DNA from: Bacteroidales bacterium
GTDB lineage: Bacteria > Bacteroidota > Bacteroidia > Bacteroidales > UBA932
Length of the DNA stretch: 51,943 nucleotides
Assembly: GCA_017479265.1 (NCBI GenBank)
Contig: JAFVCK010000034.1
Span: 1-51,943 of the forward strand
Direction of reading: 5' to 3'
Shown: positions 44,794 through 51,943 of the stretch, piece after piece
Numbering within the stretch: the stretch's first letter is position 1
How the letters are laid out: each line of letters starts with the position of its first letter
Notes under the pieces: model-generated
What the model saw: the letters and a program-made list of their open reading frames with translations, nothing else
What the model was told of the DNA's origin: nothing
Database searches by the model: none
Made by a program: the position numbers and the translations under genes

Positions 44794-45486
44794 ATGAAAC
44801 TTATTTTTGCAACGGGCAACGAAGGCAAGTTGCGTGAAGCCGCGCAGATACTTGGCGAGGGGTTTGAGCTCGTTACCCCCGCATCGCTCGGTCATCCGGA
44901 GGATATTCCCGAAACCGGCACTACACTTGCTTCTAATTCGCTTTTGAAAGCGCGATATATTCTGGACAATATAGGAGGAGACTGTTTCGCGGACGATACC
45001 GGCCTTGAGGTTGAGATACTCCGCGGGGCTCCCGGTGTGAATACCGCAAGGTTTGCCGGCGAAAAGAAAGACCCTTCCGCCAATATGGGCAAATTGCTGG
45101 ATGTTATGTCCCGCAAGCAGACAGAGGCTTCCATTGCGCGTGAATACGGCATAGACACCGTGCATGCCACTAGGAAGGCCCGCTTCGTGACCAAGGTCAC
45201 CCTGTTTGTCGGGGGCGAAATGCAGACTTTCGAGGGCGTGATGGAGGGAAGGATAGCGGTTTCGCGCTCCGGTAAGGGCGGTTTCGGGTATGACCCAGTG
45301 TTCATTCCCGACCGCATTCCGGCATGGGAGACGGACCCCCTGAAGGCGGAGCCTGACGGCGACGGCACCGTGCCCAACTGGCGGATGCTCACGCTCGCGC
45401 AGATATCCGACGAGGCCAAGAACGCCATTTCCCACCGGGGCAAGGCCCTCCGCGAAATGGCCGCCTGGCTGAAAGCCAATACTTGA
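44794..45486 (+). CDS. rdgB: RdgB/HAM1 non-canonical purine NTP pyrophosphatase
   Basis: 230 residues from ATG 44794, chosen because MKLIFATGNEGKLREAAQIL is the canonical start; the frame is open 15 codons further, but only from a TTG that overlaps the rnr stop. It hydrolyses dITP/XTP to keep them out of DNA. The motifs TLASNSLLKA, FADDTGLEVEILRGAPGVNT, RFAGE, GKGGFGYDPVFIP and ISHRGKALREM are all present. It is a little longer than E. coli RdgB (197) owing to an insertion around residues 100-130. Confidence 0.95.
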   Translation: MKLIFATGNEGKLREAAQILGEGFELVTPASLGHPEDIPETGTTLASNSLLKARYILDNIGGDCFADDTGLEVEILRGAPGVNTARFAGEKKDPSANMGKLLDVMSRKQTEASIAREYGIDTVHATRKARFVTKVTLFVGGEMQTFEGVMEGRIAVSRSGKGGFGYDPVFIPDRIPAWETDPLKAEPDGDGTVPNWRMLTLAQISDEAKNAISHRGKALREMAAWLKANT

Positions 45487-45495
45487 TTGGATATT

Positions 45496-45527
45496 TTTGG
45501 ATAATCCCGCAATATTATTTACATTTG
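45496..45527 (+). promoter_or_regulatory. Consensus promoter of the arginine-type catabolic operon
   Basis: TTTG (45496-45499), 20 bases, TACATTTG (45520-45527): a full match to the Bacteroidales consensus. The ATG of the first gene is 23 bases downstream. Four genes follow without room for another promoter, up to the terminator at 49350. Confidence 0.78.
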
Positions 45528-45550
45528 TAAGTGATTTGCGGTGATTTGAA

Positions 45551-46459
45551 ATGAACAATAAGTTTTTGGCCTATCTTGCTGCCACAGGTACAGTCATCCT
45601 GTGGTCCATGTCCTATATCTGGGCAGACCGTCTGCTGGAAGCCGGCATCCCCGTCGAATTCTTCGTACCGGTGCGCATCTTGCTCGCCGGCTGCCTGCTG
45701 TTCATCCTCAACCTGGCAGCCCGTCTGGACATGAAAATACGCAGGAAAGACCTCCTCAAGTTCATTCTGCTTGCCCTCTGCATGCCCTTCGTGTATTTCG
45801 TTGCTGAGACCTACGGCCTCAAGTTCACCGAATCGCCGACCCTGACTTCGCTGATCATAGCCACCAACCCCATATTCTCCATGGCCGCCGGAATGCTGAT
45901 TTTCAAGGAAAACTTCAGCAAGGTCAACATTCTGGGCGTATTCATAGCCATAGCCGGGTTGTGGCTTGTGACATATACCCGCACCGCCACGGGCCCTCTT
46001 TTCGCCCTTGGCATAGCCATACTGTTCATCGCCGTCATCTCCGAGGTGAGCCAGATTGCATTCACCAAATCGCTCTCCGACACCTATGCACCCTCGGTGA
46101 TAGTCATGTACCAGTTCCTATTCGGTGCGGTATTCTTCCTGCCCCTGTTCCTGACCAAGGGAATCGCCACCTTCGACGCTTCCCTGTACCTCAGCTGGCA
46201 GGTGCTCTATCCCACCCTCGCCCTTGCCCTTCTGTGCTCGGCGACGGCGTTCTCCATCTGGGCTTACGCCATCAAGAATCTCGGCGTGGCCCGCACCAGC
46301 GTATTCCTGGCCGTGGTGCCTCTTATTACCGCAGTGCTCGCCTTCATCCTCGGAGAGGAGAAGATAGCCGCCCTGCAGTGGGCCGGACTGGCGGTTGCCA
46401 TGGTAGGCATATTCATGACTCAACTTGTAAGCGATAAACACAATGAAACTGAACGTTAA
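45551..46459 (+). CDS. EamA/DMT-family transporter
   Basis: 302 residues, about ten hydrophobic segments forming two EamA repeats (about 7-140 and 150-290), e.g. GTVILWSMSYIWADRLLEAG near the N-terminus and AYAIKNLGVARTSVFLAVVP late in the second repeat. Drug/metabolite-superfamily members mostly export small metabolites or amino acids. Here it is the first gene of an operon with a guanidine hydrolase, carbamate kinase and ornithine carbamoyltransferase, where an arginine/ornithine antiporter (ArcD) is usual. A role in moving arginine, citrulline or ornithine is inference. Its 3' end overlaps the next gene by 17 bases. Confidence 0.9.
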   Translation: MNNKFLAYLAATGTVILWSMSYIWADRLLEAGIPVEFFVPVRILLAGCLLFILNLAARLDMKIRRKDLLKFILLALCMPFVYFVAETYGLKFTESPTLTSLIIATNPIFSMAAGMLIFKENFSKVNILGVFIAIAGLWLVTYTRTATGPLFALGIAILFIAVISEVSQIAFTKSLSDTYAPSVIVMYQFLFGAVFFLPLFLTKGIATFDASLYLSWQVLYPTLALALLCSATAFSIWAYAIKNLGVARTSVFLAVVPLITAVLAFILGEEKIAALQWAGLAVAMVGIFMTQLVSDKHNETER

Positions 46460-47357
46460 AAGCGAGACTTCCCGCCTGAGGGAAGTGGTGCTGGGCCTTC
46501 CGACATTCAACGGACCGACCCCGAAACTCAGCGAAACATTCGATGCAAAGTCCTATGAATCAGTTCTTCGCGGGATTTATCCCACAGAGAAGGACATAAC
46601 CGCCGAGATGAATGCCTTCGAGGCCGTTCTGCTTAAGTACGGGGTCAAGGTATACAGGCCTTCCCTTGTGAAAAACTGCAACCAGGTCTTCTCCCGAGAC
46701 GTGGGCTTTGTCATAGACGACAAGATAATCGTATCCAACATCATTCCCGACCGTCAGGAGGAAATAGATGCATACGATGCCATCTATAGCCAGATTCATT
46801 ACAAGCAGATATATAACCTTCCCGAGGCCGTGCATGTGGAAGGCGGCGACGTGGTGCTGTACAACGGCATCATTTTCCTGGGCCAGTATTCATTCCCGGA
46901 CTATTCCCAGGTGAAGACCGCCAGGACCAACCGCCTTGCCCTGGACTACCTGTCCATGCTGTTCCCCGAGAAGACCATAATTCCCCTGAACCTGCGCAAG
47001 GATGACAAGAATCCCCGCGAAGGCATACTTCACCTTGATTGCACCTTCATGCCGGTGGGGCATGACAAGTGCATAATCTACAAGAAGGGCTTCCTCAATC
47101 CGCGCGATGCCGACCATCTCGTCGAGATGTTCGGAAAGGACAACGTCTTCGAAATCACCGAGGAAGAAATGTACTGGATGAATTCCAACATATTCTCGAT
47201 TTCGGAGGACGTGGTGGTCATCGAAGAGCATTTCGACCGCCTTCACGACCATCTGAAGAATGTCTGGGGAATGACCGTGGAGACCGTTCCCTACAGGGAG
47301 ATTTCCAAGATGGGAGGTCTCCTGCGCTGTTCGACTCTGCCACTTAGACGAGACTAG
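46443..47357 (+). CDS. Pentein-superfamily guanidine hydrolase (arginine deiminase / dimethylarginine hydrolase-like)
   Basis: 304 residues. The superfamily's catalytic pattern is visible: NCNQVFSRDVGFVIDD, HVEGGDVV with D136, HLDC with H197, and the nucleophile C296 in GGLLRCSTLPL, eight residues from the C-terminus. It is too short for classical ArcA (about 410 residues) and is closer in size to the dimethylarginine dimethylaminohydrolase/amidinotransferase branch. Place in the operon (transporter, carbamate kinase, ornithine carbamoyltransferase) argues that it makes citrulline from arginine or a methylarginine. The exact substrate cannot be read from the sequence. Confidence 0.85.
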   Translation: MKLNVKSETSRLREVVLGLPTFNGPTPKLSETFDAKSYESVLRGIYPTEKDITAEMNAFEAVLLKYGVKVYRPSLVKNCNQVFSRDVGFVIDDKIIVSNIIPDRQEEIDAYDAIYSQIHYKQIYNLPEAVHVEGGDVVLYNGIIFLGQYSFPDYSQVKTARTNRLALDYLSMLFPEKTIIPLNLRKDDKNPREGILHLDCTFMPVGHDKCIIYKKGFLNPRDADHLVEMFGKDNVFEITEEEMYWMNSNIFSISEDVVVIEEHFDRLHDHLKNVWGMTVETVPYREISKMGGLLRCSTLPLRRD

Positions 47358-47360
47358 ACT

Positions 47361-48281
47361 ATGAGCAAACTTGCGATGATTGCATTCGGAGGCAACGCCC
47401 TCCTGCGCTCGGGCGACAAAGGAACCTTCGCCGAGCAGCTTTCCAATGTAGAAAACACCTGTTCCTGTCTTGTGCCCCTTATCGAGAGGGGATACAACAT
47501 AGTGATAGGCCACGGCAACGGCCCTCAGGTAGGCAACGCCCTGCTTCGCCATGAGGCCGGCAAGAAACTGTATTCGCTTGAGGCTATGCCCATGGATTTC
47601 TGCGGAGCAGAGACCCAGGGCTCCATCGCCTATCTTATAGAAACGGCCATGGAGAAGGTCCTGAGGCGTTTTGACCGCCGTGTAGTGTCTTTGGTGACCA
47701 GGGTTGAGGTTCCTGCCGACGACCCGGGTTTTGCCAATCCGACCAAGCCCGTCGGTCCATATTACACCCGCGAGGAGGCTGAGGCCCTGTCCGGGGAATT
47801 CCGTGAGGACCCCAGGGGACGCGGCTGGCGCAAGGTCGTTCCTTCCCCCGTTCCCGTGCGGATTTCCAACATAGACCTTGTGGAAAGGCTTGCGCGCGAG
47901 GGATACGTGGTCGTGACCGTAGGCGGTGGCGGCATTCCCGTAGTGCGTGACGGAGAGGGTCTCCGCGGTGTCGAGGCCGTGATTGACAAGGACCTTGCCA
48001 GCGCCCTTGCAGCCATTCAGATGAAGGCTGACGAGTTCTATATTCTCACCGACGTGCCCAAAGTATATATCAATTTCCGTACTCCCGAGGAGAAGGCCAT
48101 AGACACCATGACGGTGGCCCAGGCCAAGGAATATCTCGCCCAGGGAATGTTTGCCGAAGGGTCCATGGCTCCCAAGGTCCGCGCCGGCATCCGCTTTGTC
48201 GAAAACGGAGGCGGTCAGTGCGTGATTACGGAGGCCGGACAGCTCTTCAACCCTCTTGCCGGTACAAGGATAATCAAATAA
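47361..48281 (+). CDS. arcC: Carbamate kinase
   Basis: 306 residues of the amino-acid-kinase fold. It makes ATP from ADP and carbamoyl phosphate. Family segments: IAFGGNALLRSGDKG, VIGHGNGPQVGNALLRHEAG, MPMDFCGAETQGSIAYLIE, KPVGPYYT, VTVGGGGIPVVRDGEG, GVEAVIDKDLASALAAIQM and SMAPKVRAGIRFVENGG. It begins 3 bases after the hydrolase stop and is followed by ornithine carbamoyltransferase after 13 bases. The set is the energy-yielding half of the arginine deiminase pathway. Confidence 0.95.
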   Translation: MSKLAMIAFGGNALLRSGDKGTFAEQLSNVENTCSCLVPLIERGYNIVIGHGNGPQVGNALLRHEAGKKLYSLEAMPMDFCGAETQGSIAYLIETAMEKVLRRFDRRVVSLVTRVEVPADDPGFANPTKPVGPYYTREEAEALSGEFREDPRGRGWRKVVPSPVPVRISNIDLVERLAREGYVVVTVGGGGIPVVRDGEGLRGVEAVIDKDLASALAAIQMKADEFYILTDVPKVYINFRTPEEKAIDTMTVAQAKEYLAQGMFAEGSMAPKVRAGIRFVENGGGQCVITEAGQLFNPLAGTRIIK

Positions 48282-48294
48282 TACACAATAACTT

Positions 48295-49296
48295 ATGCCA
48301 CAGAATCTGAGAAACCGCAGCTTCCTTAAGTTGCTTGACTTTACTCCCCGTGAGATTGAATTCCTGCTTGACCTTGCAGCCGACCTTAAAAAGGCCAAAT
48401 ACACAGGCACGGAGCAGCCCCGCCTGAAGGGCAAGAACATAGCCCTGATATTCGAAAAGACTTCCACCCGCACCCGCTGCGCCTTCGAGGTGGCGGCTCA
48501 CGACCAGGGTGCCCATGTCACCTATCTCGGCCCTACGGGTTCGCAGATTGGCGTAAAGGAATCCATGAAGGATACGGCCCGAGTGCTGGGCAGGATGTAT
48601 GACGGAATAGAGTATCGCGGCTTTGCCCAGAAGACTGTCGAGCAGCTTGCCGAATACGCCGGAGTCCCCGTTTGGAACGGCCTTACCAATGAGTTCCATC
48701 CTACGCAGATACTGGCCGACTTCCTGACCATGCGCGAGCACAGCGAGAAGCCCCTCCGCGAGGTATCATACGCATATCTTGGCGATGCCCGCTTCAATAT
48801 GGGCAATTCCCTGCTCGTCGGCGGTGCCAAGATGGGAATGGACGTGAGGATTGTGGCTCCCAAGGCCCTCCAGCCTTCAGCGGAATTGGTAGAGGAGTGC
48901 CGCAAGGTGGCCGCCCGGACAGGTGCCCGTATCACCATCACCGACAATGTCGATGAGGGCGTAAAGGGTTGCGATTTCATTTATACCGACGTGTGGGTAT
49001 CCATGGGAGAGCCCGCAGAGGTGTGGAAAGAGCGTATAGACATGCTCCGTCCCTACCAGGTCAATGCAGAACTCATGCGCCGCACCGGCAATCCTTCCTG
49101 CAAGTTCATGCACTGCCTTCCAGCATACCACAACTTGGAGACCCAGGTGGGCCGCGACGTTCATGAGAAGTTCGGACTGGACGGCATCGAGGTCACCGAG
49201 GAAGTCTTCGAAAGCCAGAACAGCATAGTGTTCGACGAGGCCGAAAACCGCCTGCACACCATCAAGGCCGTCATGGTCGCCACCCTCGGCGCATAG
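48295..49296 (+). CDS. argF: Ornithine carbamoyltransferase
   Basis: 333 residues. Carbamoyl-phosphate motif S57-T-R-T-R61, the long [20 protein letters not shown] block, [20 protein letters not shown], the ornithine-specific loop DVWVSMGEP and the Cys loop HCLPAYHN (H273, C274) are all as in true ornithine transcarbamylases (E. coli ArgI). This is notable because Bacteroidales arginine biosynthesis typically uses an N-succinylornithine-specific enzyme. Together with the adjacent carbamate kinase this suggests the catabolic direction (citrulline to ornithine plus carbamoyl phosphate), for which arcB would be the better name. It is the last gene before a strong terminator. Confidence 0.96.
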   Translation: MPQNLRNRSFLKLLDFTPREIEFLLDLAADLKKAKYTGTEQPRLKGKNIALIFEKTSTRTRCAFEVAAHDQGAHVTYLGPTGSQIGVKESMKDTARVLGRMYDGIEYRGFAQKTVEQLAEYAGVPVWNGLTNEFHPTQILADFLTMREHSEKPLREVSYAYLGDARFNMGNSLLVGGAKMGMDVRIVAPKALQPSAELVEECRKVAARTGARITITDNVDEGVKGCDFIYTDVWVSMGEPAEVWKERIDMLRPYQVNAELMRRTGNPSCKFMHCLPAYHNLETQVGRDVHEKFGLDGIEVTEEVFESQNSIVFDEAENRLHTIKAVMVATLGA

Positions 49297-49349
49297 CCGC
49301 GCGAACTTTGGTGGCTGTGGAGGTTAAACACTTGTAAATTAACACTTTA

Positions 49350-49396
49350 AGGGGTGGGCCTTTCCTGCTGGGCGGGTAAAGGCCCACCCCTCTTTT
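49350..49396 (+). terminator. Strong terminator of the arginine-type operon
   Basis: A perfect 14-bp stem, AGGGGTGGGCCTTT (49350-49363) with AAAGGCCCACCCCT (49378-49391), a 14-base loop and a following CTTTTC. It lies 54 bases after the ornithine carbamoyltransferase stop. Confidence 0.88.
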
Positions 49397-49399
49397 CGG

Positions 49400-49687
49400 T
49401 CATTATCAACCCCTTCGCCTCCACGGCCTCTTATTTGGAACTTGCAGGTTTTGGAAATACTCTCGGAAAGTGGCAATGTGTATGTTGTTACCATAGTCCA
49501 AGAAAAGATATATAAAGTCCCAGCTATGCTATGTATTATAATCAGCTGATTACTATATTGTTACTATTAATTAATTGATATTCAGCTGTTTAGGTTTGAG
49601 AAATATGTAATATTCTGAATATCAGAGGAAGTAACAAACGTGTTAATTATTCTGGTGAAAATGTTGAAAACTTTTTTTGTTTAATCG
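49400..49687. other. AT-rich intergenic stretch with palindromes upstream of the RHS gene
   Basis: No gene is recognisable. It contains AATCAGCTGATT (49540-49551, perfect 12-bp palindrome) and a 10-bp inverted repeat TGATATTCAG (49576-49585) / CTGAATATCA (49615-49624) separated by 29 bases; the TCAGCTG core recurs at 49582-49588. These could be operator sites or traces of an inversion/insertion. Base composition is far more AT-rich than the rest of the window. Confidence 0.5.
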
Positions 49688-49719
49688 TTTGGAATATCGG
49701 AGGAAAACGCGCATATTTG
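49688..49719 (+). promoter_or_regulatory. Predicted promoter of the RHS-type gene
   Basis: TTTG (49688-49691), 20 bases, CATATTTG (49712-49719; one mismatch to TAnnTTTG). It would give a transcript starting near 49725 and a leader of about 300 bases before ATG 50024. Confidence 0.45.
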
Positions 49720-49724
49720 CAAGC

Positions 49725-50023
49725 GGAAGCCCGAACCGGGGAACCGATGTCGCGAGTCGTGAAGCCAGGAACGGACAAAGCAATTAAAGTCAAACCAAAT
49801 CCCAATATCAGGCCATGACGTAAAAGGACTGTGGCAGAAAAATGGACGGCGCAAGCTGCAACTCACGCCGTACCTTGTTTAGAAACATCTTAAGCCATTT
49901 ACAATCGACCCAAAGGGCCGACAGGGTGTTTCATAACTATGGCAAAGATAATTTGCCCCTGCCAAAAAAGCAATAGTTGCAGCAAAAAAACGACAAAAAT
50001 AATGTTTAATCTAACGTTGTTTT
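49725..50023 (+). other. Long untranslated leader of the RHS-type gene, with two possible short peptides
   Basis: About 300 bases separate the predicted transcription start from the RHS ATG. I recognise no known riboswitch. Two short frames occur: ATG 49747 to TGA 49816-49818 (23 codons, basic, Lys/Pro-rich), preceded by GGGGA, and ATG 49842 to TAG 49974-49976 (44 codons, starting MDGASCNSRRTLFRN). Both are too short to call genes. The last 60 bases are A-rich, typical of a Bacteroidota translation start region. Confidence 0.3.
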
Positions 50024-51943
50024 ATGATGAAAAAAACGTTTATTTGTTTGGCATTCGCCATATTATCAACCATTTGCTTGTGGATGGGCATCCCACAGGA
50101 ATTGTATGCCCAAAACATAATCGACGGTACTTATCTGCCACCGGAACCCCAGTCGACGGGGATGTTACAATATGGAGGTCAGCAACCTGCGCTATACACG
50201 GGAGCCGTTTCAGCAGAGATACCTGTCTATGTCTATACGGACCCGGATTTCACGATACCTATATCCCTAACGTATTCGTATTCCGGTTATATGCCAGGAA
50301 TTCCTGCCAATTATGTTGGATTGGGATGGTCACTGAATGCTGGGGGTTGTATCTCTCGCCGCGTGAGAGGAGTCAAGGATGAATGTGATTTAGGTAATGT
50401 TTTGGGGTACAAAGTAGCATCAGACAGGAGGGACTGGTCAGACCTGTCAAACCTTCAGGACATAATAACGAAAGACGGGATGCCGACAATTCATTCAGGG
50501 CATGATTATTATGAGACTACCAGCGATATCTATATGTATTCTTTCCTGGGTCATTCCGGCAAGTTTGTCATTGACAGGAGAGGTATAGCAACAGTCTATG
50601 ACAGTTCAGACCCGCATGGTATCATTTCAGTAGACTTGAGCCAACTTTGCCATCAGCGTTTTCAGTCAAAGATAAGCATAGAAACAGGAGATGGATATAG
50701 ATATGAATTTGGAGGTCACTTGACTCAGTCGGCTCAGGATGATAATATTGACTGCGCGGTAACTTATACTCCAGCATCTCCGATGGGGACCTATGACAGA
50801 AACAGTGATGAGTGGTACCTCACGAAGATTGTGGCACCTAATGGCCGAGTTGCAACCTTTACATATCGGCTCGGAGAAGGCTGTATGACCAAGAGTGTTA
50901 TGCCGACAGCAAACAATAAAACATTCTTTACCTATACCGGAACAAGCACAGGCTTCCCTTTTCATTTTGATGGCGGGGAAAGCATTTCGAGCGGTATATC
51001 AAATTCCTATGGATACCTCATTACGGAGAAGAGCATCGCCCAACTTGAAACTGTGAGCATTACGGGAGGAGGAGCCATGACGTTTTCTTATGAGTCCAGA
51101 CTGCCGGAAAGAGGGAAACCGAACACTGCTTTGCCAGTCAATCTGGTTCAGCCAGACCGATTGAAGAGCATTGTCGTGAGTGACGCATCATCAAACATAC
51201 TCGCTTCTACGATACTGTCATACAAATATACGTCCCAGGCAAACAGTGCTAATCCTGTATTGCTTCTTTCGGCAATTCAGAATCTTGACGGGGAATATAA
51301 ACTGTCGTATTATAATGAATCTGCTGCCTTCCCCTTGCAAGGCTCACCGGCGATTGACCATTGGGGATATTGGAACGCCAATTCTGACGAGGATATTTCA
51401 TCTGTTCTTCCTGAGGCTTCCCTTGACAATCAATATCGGGAAACAATCACCGGAACAAGCCGTAATCCGAGTTCGGCTAAAGCAATTAGCGGCATGTTAC
51501 GGAAAATTGAATATCCTACCGGAGGATGGACGTTGTTCGAGTACGAGCCAAACCGTTACAGAAAAGAGATAGTCCGCAACAGTACGCCACAATCGCAAGG
51601 TGTTCCTGTGTTGAACAGTCTGTCTTCAATCAAGACAGGTGCAGGTATGAGGCTTAAGGCGTTGGAAGATTATTCTTCTCAGAATCAATCGTATAGGACA
51701 GAATATATTTACGAGGATGCAACTGGTTTATGCTCTGGTATCATGTTGAATATGCCGAGGTATTACAAGGCGTACAAGACTGAAGGTGCTTCGACAAACG
51801 GGCTGACTGTGATTCTTTCTTCAAACAACCAAGGATGTGAGATAGATGGAGTAAATGTTGAATACTCCCATGTGCAAGTTATTCATGCGGATGGCTCGAA
51901 GACAATGAACTCTTTTTCGACATACGAGGACTACCCTGATAGT
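50024..51943 (+). CDS. RHS/YD-repeat-type secreted protein (3' end beyond the window)
   Basis: The frame is open without a stop for 640 codons to the last base. ATG 50024 (or ATG 50027) gives a signal peptide (MKKTFICLAFAILSTICLWM then ELYAQ). Residues of about 50-110 read GAVSAEIPVYVYTDPDFTIP, ISLTYSYSGYMPG, YVGLGWSLNAGGCISRRVRG: the conserved N-terminal domain of Bacteroidota RHS-like proteins. YD-type beta strands follow (KIVAPNGRVATFTYRLGEG, LRKIEYPTGGWTLFEYEPNR, YRTEYIYEDATGLCSGI). Such proteins usually run on for hundreds of residues to an RHS core and often a variable toxic C-terminus; here that part is not visible. GC is clearly lower than upstream (about 45% against 57% in hand-counted sample lines), suggesting recent acquisition. 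Confidence 0.85.
   Translation, partial: MMKKTFICLAFAILSTICLWMGIPQELYAQNIIDGTYLPPEPQSTGMLQYGGQQPALYTGAVSAEIPVYVYTDPDFTIPISLTYSYSGYMPGIPANYVGLGWSLNAGGCISRRVRGVKDECDLGNVLGYKVASDRRDWSDLSNLQDIITKDGMPTIHSGHDYYETTSDIYMYSFLGHSGKFVIDRRGIATVYDSSDPHGIISVDLSQLCHQRFQSKISIETGDGYRYEFGGHLTQSAQDDNIDCAVTYTPASPMGTYDRNSDEWYLTKIVAPNGRVATFTYRLGEGCMTKSVMPTANNKTFFTYTGTSTGFPFHFDGGESISSGISNSYGYLITEKSIAQLETVSITGGGAMTFSYESRLPERGKPNTALPVNLVQPDRLKSIVVSDASSNILASTILSYKYTSQANSANPVLLLSAIQNLDGEYKLSYYNESAAFPLQGSPAIDHWGYWNANSDEDISSVLPEASLDNQYRETITGTSRNPSSAKAISGMLRKIEYPTGGWTLFEYEPNRYRKEIVRNSTPQSQGVPVLNSLSSIKTGAGMRLKALEDYSSQNQSYRTEYIYEDATGLCSGIMLNMPRYYKAYKTEGASTNGLTVILSSNNQGCEIDGVNVEYSHVQVIHADGSKTMNSFSTYEDYPDS

Noticed and set aside
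46443-47357. Citrulline ureidase CtlX
   Set aside because: The characteristic PDSIFPNNW-like segment of CtlX is absent; the motifs fit the arginine deiminase/dimethylargininase branch better.
46890-48473. A 527-codon leftward frame across the hydrolase and carbamate kinase genes
   Set aside because: Antisense shadow; the forward genes carry complete catalytic motifs.
49681-49866. A 61-codon leftward frame in the RHS leader region
   Set aside because: Overlaps the predicted promoter and leader, is rich in Trp/Phe/His/Ser with no family resemblance, and lacks a promoter or ribosome-binding context.
49939-50382. A 147-codon forward reading frame starting MAKIICPCQK upstream of and overlapping the RHS gene
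   Set aside because: It is out of frame with the 640-codon RHS frame, which has a signal peptide and a recognisable domain; the translated sequence of the alternative frame resembles nothing known.

Overview
The window is a 51.9-kb chromosomal piece of a Bacteroidota bacterium, almost certainly order Bacteroidales and probably gut-associated. Evidence: a SusC/SusD pair with accessory lipoproteins, a BACON-domain lipoprotein, a GH92 mannosidase lipoprotein, a transketolase split into two genes, and promoters of the Bacteroidales type (TTTG, about 20 bases, TAnnTTTG). Genus cannot be fixed from the sequence alone. Most of the window is moderately GC-rich; the last 2.5 kb is clearly poorer in GC.

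Layout. 1-2914: end of the ribosomal protein alpha operon (rpsM, rpsK, rpsD, rpoA, rplQ), closed by a terminator. 2998-5181: membrane pyrophosphatase hppA, followed by a 125-bp palindromic repeat. 5362-8181: an outer-membrane beta-barrel protein with a carboxypeptidase-like domain. 8333-22490: a seven-gene outer-membrane nutrient locus (SusC, SusD, DUF4843-like lipoprotein, PKD-like lipoprotein, a metzincin-type zinc protease, a paralogue that has lost all its zinc ligands, and a BACON lipoprotein). I read it as a peptide or protein foraging system. Its SusC gene carries a run of eight G in the signal-peptide codons. 22732-29206: LacI-type regulator, neutral zinc metallopeptidase, NagB-PIG-L fusion, intact nagB and split transketolase (amino-sugar and pentose metabolism). 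29206-30589: a second terminal-inverted-repeat element, an ECF sigma factor and a metallo-beta-lactamase-fold hydrolase. 30629-37421: uvrA and a nucleoside kinase rightward; recO and an S41 protease leftward. 37702-45486: a tightly packed gpmI - GH92 mannosidase - manA - rnr set, then rdgB. 45551-49296: an EamA transporter, a pentein-family guanidine hydrolase, carbamate kinase and ornithine carbamoyltransferase, which together form an arginine-deiminase-like ATP-yielding operon with a consensus promoter and a perfect 14-bp-stem terminator. 49297-51943: an AT-rich regulatory stretch, a 300-base leader, and the 5' part of a large RHS/YD-type secreted protein that runs off the window.

No tRNA, rRNA, CRISPR array, transposase or integrase gene was recognised. 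The items most worth a second look are the protease / dead-protease pair inside the SusCD locus, the G8 tract that could phase-switch that SusC, the NagB-PIG-L fusion with replaced NagB catalytic residues, two families of short palindromic mobile-like repeats, and the truncated RHS gene with its long leader.
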